Origin: an uncultured Ruminococcus sp.
Lineage (GTDB): Bacteria > Bacillota > Clostridia > Oscillospirales > Acutalibacteraceae
Direction of reading: 5' to 3'
NCBI GenBank assembly: GCA_902802975.1
Contig: CADCOF010000089.1
Location: 1-10,429, forward strand
Length of the DNA stretch: 10,429 nt
Part shown: positions 1 through 6,632 of the stretch, one piece after another
How positions within the stretch are numbered: position 1 is the first letter of the stretch
Layout of the letters: each line of letters begins with the position of its first letter
Translations under genes and position numbers: made by a program
Notes under the pieces: model-generated
Database searches by the model: none
The model's input: the letters and a program-made list of their open reading frames with translations, nothing else
What the model was told of the DNA's origin: nothing

Positions 1-9
1 AACGTATCG

Positions 10-74
10 CCCGCGTCCAACAAAAAAGTAGGGCGCAGGTGAAAAAGTTTCTGCTTATATAAAGTTCGTGTGCG
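10..74 (-). repeat. Dispersed structured repeat, copy A
   Basis: Read on the - strand, this segment has three conserved blocks: CGCACACGAACTTTATA (74-58), ACCTGCGCC (40-32) and GTTGGACGCGGG (21-10). The first two blocks are separated by 17 nt. The same blocks in the same order, with an identical 17-nt first spacing, recur on the + strand at 1842-1905. The spacer sequences have diverged while the blocks are exact, so the blocks are probably what is constrained. The last two blocks can pair as a hairpin. Unlike the other copy, no T-tract follows the hairpin here. Its function is unknown: it could be a mobile palindromic repeat, a small-RNA or terminator module, or the end of a transcription unit lying left of the window. 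Confidence 0.6.
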
Positions 75-81
75 TATTGGG

Positions 82-98
82 AGCGGCAGCATGCCGCT
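82..98. repeat. Short GC-rich hairpin
   Basis: AGCGGCA (82-88) and TGCCGCT (92-98) are perfect reverse complements around a 3-nt loop. No T-tract follows in either direction, so this is not a normal intrinsic terminator. It lies beside repeat copy A and may be its variable outer hairpin. Confidence 0.5.
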
Positions 99-138
99 GC
101 CCGCTTGAATAATGCTAAAAGTTTTTTATTAAAAAAGG

Positions 139-168
139 TTGACAAAACAGTTACAATAATGTTATAAT
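139..168 (+). promoter_or_regulatory. Sigma-A promoter for rsmD operon
   Basis: A perfect -35 box TTGACA (139-144) and a perfect -10 box TATAAT (163-168) are separated by 18 bp, next to an A/T-rich upstream stretch. Transcription would start near 175, giving a leader of only about 20 nt before rsmD. It is likely to drive the whole rsmD, coaD and coiled-coil gene unit. Confidence 0.85.
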
Positions 169-186
169 TTGTATTAGTTTAAATGT

Positions 187-192
187 AGGTGA
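187..192 (+). promoter_or_regulatory. rsmD ribosome binding site
   Basis: AGGTGA lies 5 nt before the ATG at 198. It overlaps an in-frame GTG at 189, so translation starts at 198 and not at that GTG. Confidence 0.75.
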
Positions 193-197
193 TTTTT

Positions 198-746
198 ATG
201 CGTGTTATTACAGGTTTTGCAAAAGGAAGAAAGCTCGAACAGCTAAAGGGCAACGACGTTCGTCCGACTACCGAGCGTGTCAAAGAGGCTGTGTTCAGCA
301 TTATCCAGTTTAACATTGAAGGACGCGCTTTTCTTGATCTTTTTGCCGGATCAGGTCAAATGGGGATTGAGGCTCTCAGCCGCGGCGCAGCGCGTGTTGT
401 GTTCTGTGACAGCGCAAAGGAGTCTGTAGATATCGTAAAGCGCAATCTTAAGACCACAAAACTTGAAGAGCATGCCTCGGTTTTTCGTACAGATTCACCG
501 GGCTTTCTTCAGACTACTAACGAAAAATTTGACCTTGTTTTTATGGATCCGCCTTATAAAACAGGCGTGCTGCAGCAGTGCCTTAGTTGTGTCGAACGAG
601 TAATGAACAAAAGTGGAATTGTTATTTGTGAGTCACCTTCAGACGAGGAACTTCCCGAAAACATAGGAGAATTTGTCCGGCTTCGTGAATATCGCCACGG
701 CAAAATAAAAATTACCACCTACTGCCATAGCGATTATGCGGAATAA
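198..746 (+). CDS. rsmD: 16S rRNA (guanine(966)-N2)-methyltransferase RsmD
   Basis: This 182-residue enzyme is predicted to transfer a methyl group from S-adenosylmethionine to N2 of G966 (E. coli numbering) in 16S rRNA, acting in the cytoplasm during small-subunit assembly. The N-terminus MRVITGFAKGRKL and the following RPTTERVKEAVFSI segment (residues 22-35) are typical of RsmD. The SAM-binding loop is DLFAGSGQMGIEAL (47-60). The N-methyltransferase catalytic motif DPPY is at 117-120. Length matches the family. The start at 198 is chosen because AGGTGA sits 5 nt upstream and homologues begin at this Met. coaD follows after 37 bp; the rsmD-coaD pairing is common in Firmicutes and supports the call. 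Confidence 0.95.
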   Translation: MRVITGFAKGRKLEQLKGNDVRPTTERVKEAVFSIIQFNIEGRAFLDLFAGSGQMGIEALSRGAARVVFCDSAKESVDIVKRNLKTTKLEEHASVFRTDSPGFLQTTNEKFDLVFMDPPYKTGVLQQCLSCVERVMNKSGIVICESPSDEELPENIGEFVRLREYRHGKIKITTYCHSDYAE

Positions 747-770
747 TTGTTAATATTTTTAGTTGAAAAG

Positions 771-776
771 AGGAGG
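771..776 (+). promoter_or_regulatory. coaD ribosome binding site
   Basis: AGGAGG lies 7 nt before the GTG at 784. It sits inside the reading frame that would begin at the TTG at 763, so that earlier start is unlikely. Confidence 0.75.
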
Positions 777-783
777 GGTTGCT

Positions 784-1284
784 GTGCAGACTGTCATTTG
801 CCCTGGCAGCTTCGATCCCGTGACCAGAGGGCATGTGGATATAATCAAGAGAGCTGCGAAAACCTTTGAAAAAGTGATTGTCGCCGTTTTCATTAATAAA
901 GCTAAGGTTCCTTGTTTTACAATAGAGGAGAGAATACATTTCCTTGAAAAGGCATTGGAGGGCATTGATAATATTGAAGTTGTGTCGTGTGAGGGTCTTC
1001 TTGCCGATTATGCACGCGAACGTCATGTCACGGCGGTTGTAAAAGGGCTTCGTGCAATGAGTGACTTTGAATATGAATTTCAAATGGCACTTACAAATAA
1101 AATGCTTAATCCCGAACTTGAGACGCTGTTTTTTTCGTCTGCTGCTGAGAATATGTATGTCAGCTCCAGTATTGTGAAGAGCGTAGCAAGTTTCGGAGGC
1201 GATATAAGGGACTTTGTGCCCGAATGTATTCACGATGAAATTCGTGACAGATTATGCAGAGGAGGAGTAAACAATGAAGGTTGA
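784..1284 (+). CDS. coaD: Phosphopantetheine adenylyltransferase CoaD
   Basis: This 166-residue cytoplasmic enzyme joins 4'-phosphopantetheine and ATP to give dephospho-CoA and pyrophosphate, the penultimate step of coenzyme A synthesis. The nucleotidyltransferase signature is clear: CPGSFDPVTRGH at residues 6-17, including the TxGH-type motif at 14-17. The C-terminal nucleotide-binding segment reads YVSSSIVKSVASFGGDIRDFVP, closely following the bacterial CoaD pattern. Length is close to the usual 159-165 residues. The GTG start at 784 is preferred because of AGGAGG at 771-776 and because homologues begin a few residues before the CPGSFDP motif. It sits 37 bp after rsmD, and its last 11 bp overlap the next gene, indicating translational coupling. 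Confidence 0.95.
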   Translation: MQTVICPGSFDPVTRGHVDIIKRAAKTFEKVIVAVFINKAKVPCFTIEERIHFLEKALEGIDNIEVVSCEGLLADYARERHVTAVVKGLRAMSDFEYEFQMALTNKMLNPELETLFFSSAAENMYVSSSIVKSVASFGGDIRDFVPECIHDEIRDRLCRGGVNNEG

Positions 1285-1807
1285 TGAACTGCTTGAAGAT
1301 TTGACAGACCTTCTTGAGGATTCGAAGGAACTGCCTGTTGTAAATAAGGTCATGGTAGATAAGGTGAAAATATCCGAAATAATAGATGAAATAAAAGCTA
1401 ATCTGCCTGCAGAGACCCGTCAGGCAAAGCGGATTGTATCGGAAAGAAACAAAATCCTGGATGAAGCAAAAAAGCAGGCCGAAACACTCATCTCAGCTGC
1501 AACTCAGCAGCGCACAGACATGCTTGAGAGCAGCGAAATAGTAAAGCAGGCACGTCAGGAAGCGCAGAGAATAATTTTTGAAGCGCAGACAACGTCAAAA
1601 AAGATCAAAAACGCAACGAATAATTATGTTGACACTGTACTTCAGAAAACCGAAGAGGCACTTTCGGTAAATCTCACGGATTTCCACAAGAAAAGACAAG
1701 CAATTCTGAGTTTGAAGAACAGTGCGCAGTCTTCCGCGGCTGCACCATCAATAAGTTCTGCGCCGAGTGTAAATGTAAACAAAGGCAACAATAATCAAGC
1801 TACATAG
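1274..1807 (+). CDS. Conserved coiled-coil protein downstream of coaD
   Basis: This 177-residue soluble protein resembles a clostridial family regularly found just after coaD, often labelled only as 'ATPase' or V-type ATPase subunit H-like. No Walker motif is visible, so I do not infer ATPase activity. The N-terminus (1-48) holds a short conserved part around VNKVMVDKVKISEIIDEI. Residues about 50-130 are Lys/Glu/Ala/Gln-rich, helical and likely to form a coiled coil, loosely like DivIVA or ATP-synthase stalk proteins. Residues 148-177 are a Ser/Ala/Asn-rich, probably disordered tail. No signal peptide or membrane span is visible. AGGAGGAG (1260-1267) precedes the ATG, which lies inside the end of coaD, so it is the last gene of the rsmD operon. 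Function is unknown; a role in division or envelope organisation is a guess from the coiled coil. Confidence 0.8.
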   Translation: MKVDELLEDLTDLLEDSKELPVVNKVMVDKVKISEIIDEIKANLPAETRQAKRIVSERNKILDEAKKQAETLISAATQQRTDMLESSEIVKQARQEAQRIIFEAQTTSKKIKNATNNYVDTVLQKTEEALSVNLTDFHKKRQAILSLKNSAQSSAAAPSISSAPSVNVNKGNNNQAT

Positions 1808-1841
1808 CGGCGTGTCGATGTCCATACGGGCACACTTAGAT

Positions 1842-1905
1842 CGCACACGAACTTTATACAAATGGAAATTTTAAGACCTGCGCCATACATTATGTTGGAC
1901 GCGGG
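1842..1905 (+). repeat. Dispersed structured repeat, copy B
   Basis: The + strand carries CGCACACGAACTTTATA (1842-1858), 17 nt, ACCTGCGCC (1876-1884), 9 nt, then GTTGGACGCGGG (1894-1905). This is the same module as 10-74 in opposite orientation, so the two copies bracket the rsmD operon as an inverted pair about 1.8 kb apart. Here a T-tract follows directly, which makes the last two blocks a terminator hairpin. Confidence 0.6.
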
Positions 1906-1911
1906 TTTTTT
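1877..1911 (+). terminator. Intrinsic terminator of the rsmD operon
   Basis: CCTGCG (1877-1882) pairs with CGCGGG (1900-1905), including one U-G pair. The loop region holds an additional ACAT/ATGT pairing. Six T residues follow at 1906-1911. It ends the operon about 70 bp after the last stop codon and is built from the 3' half of repeat copy B. Confidence 0.8.
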
Positions 1912-1927
1912 ATTTGTGCTGTTTTTC

Positions 1928-1975
1928 AGTGACGGTCACTATAAATTATGCGTGTGTATTGCCGGCTGCATAATT
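1928..1975. repeat. Two palindromes upstream of the kinase promoter
   Basis: AGTGAC (1928-1933) and GTCACT (1935-1940) form a tight palindrome around one base. AATTATGC (1944-1951) and GCATAATT (1968-1975) form an 8-bp inverted repeat with a 16-nt spacer. The second ends 12 bp before the -35 box at 1988. They could be regulator-binding sites or hairpins at a transcript end. No regulator is identified. Confidence 0.4.
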
Positions 1976-1987
1976 GAAAATTTCCTA

Positions 1988-2016
1988 TTGTATATGACAC
2001 GATTTTATGTTATAAT
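1988..2016 (+). promoter_or_regulatory. Promoter for the kinase gene
   Basis: TTGTAT (1988-1993), a 17-bp spacer and TATAAT (2011-2016) form a good sigma-A promoter, with an extended -10 TG at 2008-2009. It would give a leader of about 155 nt before the kinase start at 2178. Confidence 0.7.
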
Positions 2017-2049
2017 TCAAATTGGTGGATAATACGATTTTTTATATCT

Positions 2050-2144
2050 TTGTTTTAAACAAGCAAAACAGACATCAGGTTATTAAACACAATTGAAGAA
2101 CGTGAGGTGTCCCAATGGTTCTCAACCGCCGGGGACAGGCTGAT
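2050..2144 (+). other. Candidate structured 5' leader of the kinase
   Basis: The leader can fold into nested helices. ATCAG (2074-2078) pairs with CTGAT (2140-2144). Inside it, TGTCCC (2108-2113) pairs with GGGACA (2132-2137), enclosing GGTT-CTC-AACC (2117-2127). A separate hairpin lies at about 2050-2065. I do not recognise a known riboswitch class, and no T-tract ends the structure. Within the 1808-2177 gap, the rest is the terminator, palindromes and promoter listed separately. Confidence 0.35.
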
Positions 2145-2177
2145 ATCTTAAACTATGTTGCTAGGTGAGGATATGTT

Positions 2178-4577
2178 ATGAGATGCTTTTATTGCATGGA
2201 AGAGTATGATGAAAATTTAGATGTAATATGTCCGTACTGCGGCAATGATATCGTTGCCCCGGACAGTGACAGCTATTGCCTTTCTGCCGGTACGCTGCTT
2301 AATCAGAGATATGTTTTGGGGCGCGTTTTGGGTGACGGCGGATTCGGCATTACTTACATAGGCTACGATAAAGCCTTGAAGCGAAAGGTCGCTATCAAGG
2401 AGTTTTTCCCGAACGAGTGCGTTACACGTCAAAAAAACGAGACGGCTGTAAGTCCGTTCAGCGGTGAGCGCGGTGAGCGATACCAAAAAGGGCTTGAAAA
2501 CTTTACAAGCGAGGCGCAAAGACTTGCAAAACTCGGCTCTATCGAGGGCGTCGTCAATGTATATGACGTTTTTTCGGAAAACGGTACAGCCTATATTGTT
2601 ATGGAATATCTCAGCGGTGAAACTGTAGCACAGATGGTTGAAGGGCATAAATTTCTGGGTTTCGGAAAAACTATGAATATCATAGTTTCCGTTTTGAAAA
2701 GCCTGAAAAATGTTCATGCCGCAGGTGTTATTCACCGCGATATATCTCCAAAAAATATTATCAAGACAACAGAAGGCAAAATTGTTCTTATAGATTTTGG
2801 CGCAGCTAAACAAACTACGCTTAATATGTCAAAAAGCGCGTCTATCGTGCTTACTCAGGGCTACGCGCCAATCGAGCAGTATAACCCCAAGCTTTCGCAG
2901 GGAACGTGGACAGATGTTTACGCTGTCGCTGCTACAATGTATTATATGCTTACCGGCGTTACGCCCGATTACGCAAATTCACGGCTTTTGTCCGATACTA
3001 TGGTTCCTGTTTCGGAACTGCACCCAGGCGTACCCGAAAAGCTTGATGATATCATAAAAAATGCGCTGGCGATTATGCCGGAAGATCGAACTCAGACGGC
3101 TGAGGAGCTGCTTGAGCAGATCTGGACTCTTCGCTCCGCACAAAATACAACGCGCCGATCAAAACAGAAGACGCCCACGGATAAGGCAAATACAGTCAGT
3201 CCGCCGCCTGCGCCGCGGTTTAAGCAGAAGTCTCCCGAGCCGTCTTCAAAAAAGCAGTGGAAACAGCTTGCAAGCGATACAGCCGCACCTAAAAGAATAA
3301 TCAGCGAGCATATGACTGAAGAACCCGAGGTTATCACAATTTCCAAACACAAGGAAACCGTAAAACCGCTTGTTCCGGAAAAGCTGCCCGCAAAAAAGCC
3401 CTCCGGCGCACTTATCGCAGCGGCTGTGGTGTTGGTCGCAATTCTGGGCGTGCTTGTCGGAATTGGATTTCATGACAGAGCCAACAATTCCGAAATTCCC
3501 GATTTTATCGGACAGAATATAGATTCCGTGCTGAACAGCGATGAATACGAGTTTGATTTTGAAACCGTATACTCATACGACCCGGATACCGATCTCGATG
3601 TTATTGTGAACCAGTCGCCGCTTGCAAGTTCCCGACACGTTCGCAAGGATACTCATGTCCGACTTACCGTGAACAGTTTGGAAACAGAGGTAAATATTCC
3701 CGTACTCACAAAATCGAGCGAGACTGTTGCCGTTAACGTACTCAAGCAGCTTTATCTTGACAGCAAAGTCGTCATTGTCAACAACGATGAATTTGCCGAT
3801 GGAACTGTTGTAAGCAGCGAGCCTTCAAACGGCACAAAAGTAAAAGTTGGCACTGTGGTGACGCTGTATGTCGCTCAGAACAGCGTGTCTGTGCCGAATC
3901 TTCGCGGTAAAACTCTCCAGCAGGCTACAGAAGAGCTTGCGGCACTCGGACTTGGCGCAGGCGAAACAACATATGATTACAGTGATGAATACGAAACAGG
4001 CTGCGTTATAGCTCAAGGCATTGAGCCGAATACCAAAGTAGTAAAAGACACCGCCGTTTCTATGGTGATCAGCAGCGGCAAACCCGTTCCTGTCACATTG
4101 GAGGCAAATGTAAGCTTTGACGGGCTGAACACTCCTTTTAGTGTGAAAGCAGTGTGCGATGGCGTAACCGAATATGAGCGCAAACGTTACTCACTTGTGT
4201 TTGAGGACGGCGAAACAATTGCGATAACGCGAAACATAAACGAAGGTTCAAAAACCGTTGAGATTTATATTGACGATGACTTGTATCAGACGTATACTTT
4301 TGACTTTGAAAACGCGGTGGTAACGCTCAATGAACAGTACGAGGTAAGCGCGGCAAAGAGGAAGCAAAGCGAAAGCAGCTCATCTGCATCGAGCAGTTCG
4401 GTCAGCAGCAGAGAAAGCGTAACGCCAATAGCTCCCTCCGAAAGCACAATTAACGTATCTTCGGAATTCCCCGAGGAGAACAAGCCCGAACCGGAGGTTT
4501 CCTCCGTGGCAGAGGCAGAGTCGTCTTCTGCGTCTGTAGGCTGGTCACTTCCTTTTTTGAGTGACAGTGACAGATAA
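2178..4577 (+). CDS. Zinc-ribbon Ser/Thr protein kinase with PASTA repeats
   Basis: This 799-residue membrane kinase probably senses the envelope outside the cell and phosphorylates Ser/Thr inside it, in the manner of PrkC/PknB/StkP. Cys3, Cys6, Cys18 and Cys21 form an N-terminal zinc ribbon. The kinase domain (about 45-318) has the Gly-rich loop GDGGFG (52-57), ATP-binding Lys74, probable helix-C Glu112, HRD at 186-188 with Asp188, Asn193, DFG at 206-208, and APIE (230-233), so it should be active. A Pro/Lys-rich linker leads to a membrane span at about 410-430. Three PASTA-like repeats follow at about 438-499, 503-567 and 570-634. A beta-type segment (640-722) and a Ser/Glu-rich tail (728-799) end the protein. 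AGGTGAGG lies 7 nt before the ATG. No PP2C phosphatase is adjacent, unlike the canonical prkC locus, so it may be a paralogue. Ligand and substrates are unknown. Confidence 0.9.
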   Translation: MRCFYCMEEYDENLDVICPYCGNDIVAPDSDSYCLSAGTLLNQRYVLGRVLGDGGFGITYIGYDKALKRKVAIKEFFPNECVTRQKNETAVSPFSGERGERYQKGLENFTSEAQRLAKLGSIEGVVNVYDVFSENGTAYIVMEYLSGETVAQMVEGHKFLGFGKTMNIIVSVLKSLKNVHAAGVIHRDISPKNIIKTTEGKIVLIDFGAAKQTTLNMSKSASIVLTQGYAPIEQYNPKLSQGTWTDVYAVAATMYYMLTGVTPDYANSRLLSDTMVPVSELHPGVPEKLDDIIKNALAIMPEDRTQTAEELLEQIWTLRSAQNTTRRSKQKTPTDKANTVSPPPAPRFKQKSPEPSSKKQWKQLASDTAAPKRIISEHMTEEPEVITISKHKETVKPLVPEKLPAKKPSGALIAAAVVLVAILGVLVGIGFHDRANNSEIPDFIGQNIDSVLNSDEYEFDFETVYSYDPDTDLDVIVNQSPLASSRHVRKDTHVRLTVNSLETEVNIPVLTKSSETVAVNVLKQLYLDSKVVIVNNDEFADGTVVSSEPSNGTKVKVGTVVTLYVAQNSVSVPNLRGKTLQQATEELAALGLGAGETTYDYSDEYETGCVIAQGIEPNTKVVKDTAVSMVISSGKPVPVTLEANVSFDGLNTPFSVKAVCDGVTEYERKRYSLVFEDGETIAITRNINEGSKTVEIYIDDDLYQTYTFDFENAVVTLNEQYEVSAAKRKQSESSSSASSSSVSSRESVTPIAPSESTINVSSEFPEENKPEPEVSSVAEAESSSASVGWSLPFLSDSDR

Positions 4578-4615
4578 TATGAGCGTTTTGGGGTAAATCG
4601 TTCACAAAAATTGTA

Positions 4616-4644
4616 TTGATTTATATGAATTATCGTTGTATAAT
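4616..4644 (+). promoter_or_regulatory. Probable promoter reading toward citrate synthase
   Basis: TTGATT (4616-4621), a 17-bp spacer and a perfect TATAAT (4639-4644). Its predicted start, near 4651, lies just before the MITE-like element at 4660. It is probably the original promoter of the citrate synthase gene, with the element now forming most of a leader of more than 500 nt. Confidence 0.6.
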
Positions 4645-4659
4645 TAATATGTATAATTT

Positions 4660-5138
4660 CTATAAATGAGCAAAAAAGTAAAAATCTAGAAAATTTATTG
4701 CTAAATTTTTGATAGATGTAGCCTCATGAAAAAGTATCACTTGCGCGCAGCGCATTGAAGAATGCCGAACCCAGCCTAAAACTGGCGGTAACTCAGCTCC
4801 GCAGAAGACAAAGGCGGGATTGTAGACACTAAAGCCCGAAGGCGTTTTTGGTTACTTTTGCCGCCCGGCAAAAGTAACTCGCCTCCCTGATTGTTTGTGG
4901 GAAGAATGAATGTCGAATGCGGCGAAGACCTACGTTAAGAACACAGCCTGACGGAATTGTCAGCGGCGACGCGCCGCCGGAATTTGCCCCTCACCGCATG
5001 GCGACCGACAGAGGGGAGAAAAGAAAAAGTGATACAGTAAAGTAATAGTATAGTAATAGAAGTTTGATTAACATAATAATACAAATTAAATCTATTTATA
5101 CAAAATGACGAACAATTCAAACATTTGTTCATTTATAG
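4660..5138. mobile_element. MITE-like element, copy 1 (479 bp)
   Basis: The left end CTATAAATGAGCAAA (4660-4674) is the reverse complement of the right end TTTGTTCATTTATAG (5124-5138), with one mismatch. The first 26 bp (4660-4685) are identical to 9236-9261. The last 40 bp (5099-5138) match 9401-9439 except for a one-base insertion and one substitution. The interiors differ between the copies. No transposase is encoded, so any movement would need an enzyme supplied elsewhere. The core (about 4735-5025) is GC-richer than its AT-rich edges and carries strong hairpins, suggesting nested repeats. No clear target-site duplication is visible, although TA at the tips would suit a TA-targeting family. 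The element fills most of the gene-free stretch 4578-5173; no terminator for the kinase gene is visible. Confidence 0.7.
4851..4878. repeat. Perfect 13-bp hairpin inside element copy 1
   Basis: GTTACTTTTGCCG (4851-4863) and CGGCAAAAGTAAC (4866-4878) are exact reverse complements with a 2-nt loop. No T-tract follows. The stem would be very stable in RNA or as single-stranded DNA. It may mark a second repeat nested in the element. Confidence 0.65.
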
Positions 5139-5158
5139 TATAGTTTTTATCTTAATAT

Positions 5159-5165
5159 AAGGAAG
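5159..5165 (+). promoter_or_regulatory. Citrate synthase ribosome binding site
   Basis: AAGGAAG ends 8 nt before the ATG at 5174 and overlaps an in-frame GTG at 5165. This decides the start in favour of 5174. Confidence 0.7.
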
Positions 5166-5173
5166 TGTTTAAC

Positions 5174-6553
5174 ATGGCGGACGGAGTAAGATTTGTCGAA
5201 AAGAATTTTATGCACACTTTGCATGATATTGAAAAATATGCCCAAAAGTGTGTGGAAAATACGAATTTCGACCCTGCGCTGTACATGAAGTACGACGTAA
5301 AAAGAGGTCTTCGTGATCTTGACGGTAAGGGTGTGCTTACAGGCCTTACAGAGATCTCCGAGATCAGACAAAATAAGGTTGTGGATGGTAAAGTGGTGCC
5401 ATGTGACGGCAAGCTTTTTTATAGAGGCTATAACGTTGAGGACATCATTGCAGGATTTCCGAAAAAATCCAATTTTGGATTTGAAGAGGTAACATATCTT
5501 CTTTTGTTCGGTCAGCTGCCCACCTTTGACGAGCTTGAAGAATTCAAGGGTATACTCGCAACATATCGTGCATTGCCTGATACATTTGTACGTGACGTAA
5601 TTATGAAAGCACCTAATTCAGATATGATGAATGCTATTGCAAAAAGTGTACTCACACTGCATTCATACGATAATCAGGCTAACGATACATCTATCAGCAA
5701 CGTTATGCGTCAGTCGCTTCAGCTTATCGCAGAATTTCCGATGATCGCTGTTTATGCCTATCACGCGTACAACTACGCAAAGAAGCACAGCTTGTTTGTG
5801 CATAATCCTAATCCTATGAAATCAACTGCGGAGAACATTCTGATGATGCTCCGCCCCGATAGAAAATATACCGAGCTTGAGGCAAAAGTTCTCGATATTG
5901 CACTCGTTCTTCATGCGGAACATGGCGGCGGCAACAACTCTACATTTACAACGCGCGTCGTTACAAGTTCGGGCACCGATACATATTCCGCAATAGCAGC
6001 CGCACTTTGCTCGCTGAAAGGTCCGAAGCACGGCGGCGCAAACGTAAAGGTCTGCGGAATGTTTGACGAGATCAAGGAGAAAGTCAGAGACTGGAAAGAC
6101 GAAGACGAGATAAGCGCATATCTTGAAAAGATACTTCATAAAGAAGCGTTTGACAAATCAGGACTTATTTACGGCATGGGTCACGCGGTTTATTCGATAT
6201 CAGACCCGCGTGCAAGAGTGTTCAGCGGCTTTGTTGAGCAACTGGCGTCCGAAAAGCGCATGATGGACGAGTATACGCTGTATGAAAATGTCAGAAAGCT
6301 CGCGCCAATCGTTATCGGAAGAGAGAGAAAAATATATAAGGGCGTTTCCGCAAATGTCGATTTCTACTCGGGCTTTGTTTACTCAATGCTTGGTTTGCCG
6401 ATAGAGTTGTATACTCCGCTTTTCGCAATTGCGAGAATATCCGGCTGGAGTGCGCACCGCATGGAGGAGCTTATCAATGCCGGAAAAATAATTCGTCCCG
6501 CATATATGAGCATTGCGCAGGAAAGAGAATATATTCCGATCGAGAACAGATAA
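5174..6553 (+). CDS. gltA: Citrate synthase (citrate/2-methylcitrate synthase family)
   Basis: This 459-residue cytoplasmic enzyme condenses oxaloacetate with acetyl-CoA to give citrate. In anaerobic Clostridia it usually feeds 2-oxoglutarate and glutamate synthesis. The catalytic triad is visible: His286 in GPKHGGAN, His337 in GMGHAVY and Asp396 in NVDFYSG. The conserved LHAEHGGGNNSTFTTR block lies at 246-261. The usual HRVY is HAVY here, a variant I believe occurs in related Clostridia. The N-terminal region (about 1-75) is longer than in E. coli-type enzymes. Use of propionyl-CoA (methylcitrate synthase) cannot be excluded by sequence, but no prp genes are nearby. The gene stands alone between a MITE-like element 35 bp upstream and a strong terminator. 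No aconitase or isocitrate dehydrogenase gene is in the window. Confidence 0.92.
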   Translation: MADGVRFVEKNFMHTLHDIEKYAQKCVENTNFDPALYMKYDVKRGLRDLDGKGVLTGLTEISEIRQNKVVDGKVVPCDGKLFYRGYNVEDIIAGFPKKSNFGFEEVTYLLLFGQLPTFDELEEFKGILATYRALPDTFVRDVIMKAPNSDMMNAIAKSVLTLHSYDNQANDTSISNVMRQSLQLIAEFPMIAVYAYHAYNYAKKHSLFVHNPNPMKSTAENILMMLRPDRKYTELEAKVLDIALVLHAEHGGGNNSTFTTRVVTSSGTDTYSAIAAALCSLKGPKHGGANVKVCGMFDEIKEKVRDWKDEDEISAYLEKILHKEAFDKSGLIYGMGHAVYSISDPRARVFSGFVEQLASEKRMMDEYTLYENVRKLAPIVIGRERKIYKGVSANVDFYSGFVYSMLGLPIELYTPLFAIARISGWSAHRMEELINAGKIIRPAYMSIAQEREYIPIENR

Positions 6554-6563
6554 TTATTGTATA

Positions 6564-6598
6564 CAAAATTCCGGATGATCATTCGGAATTTTGTTTTT
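6564..6598 (+). terminator. Strong intrinsic terminator after citrate synthase
   Basis: CAAAATTCCG (6564-6573) and CGGAATTTTG (6584-6593) form a perfect 10-bp stem around a 10-nt loop, followed by TTTTT (6594-6598). It ends the citrate synthase transcript only 35 bp before the next start codon. Confidence 0.9.
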
Positions 6599-6632
6599 CG
6601 TTGGGCATGAGTCTACGTAAAGAGGTGTTTAT

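Noticed and set aside
10..74. Integron attC-like site, because GTTGGAC fits GTTRRRY
   Set aside because: Only one such core is present, without the paired simple sites, integrase or cassette context. The match is chance-level.
189..746. rsmD starting at the GTG at 189
   Set aside because: That GTG overlaps the AGGTGA ribosome binding site for the ATG at 198, and RsmD proteins begin with the Met at 198.
712..1233. 173-residue open frame on the - strand over coaD
   Set aside because: It is a shadow of coaD, which has intact signatures and a strong ribosome binding site.
2217..2813. 198-residue open frame on the - strand over the kinase domain
   Set aside because: It is antisense to a kinase domain with all catalytic motifs. 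It has no recognisable family features.
4616..4644. Reading the whole 4616-5173 stretch as one conserved leader RNA instead of a promoter plus mobile element
   Set aside because: The terminal inverted repeats and the second copy with the same ends but a different core favour an inserted element.
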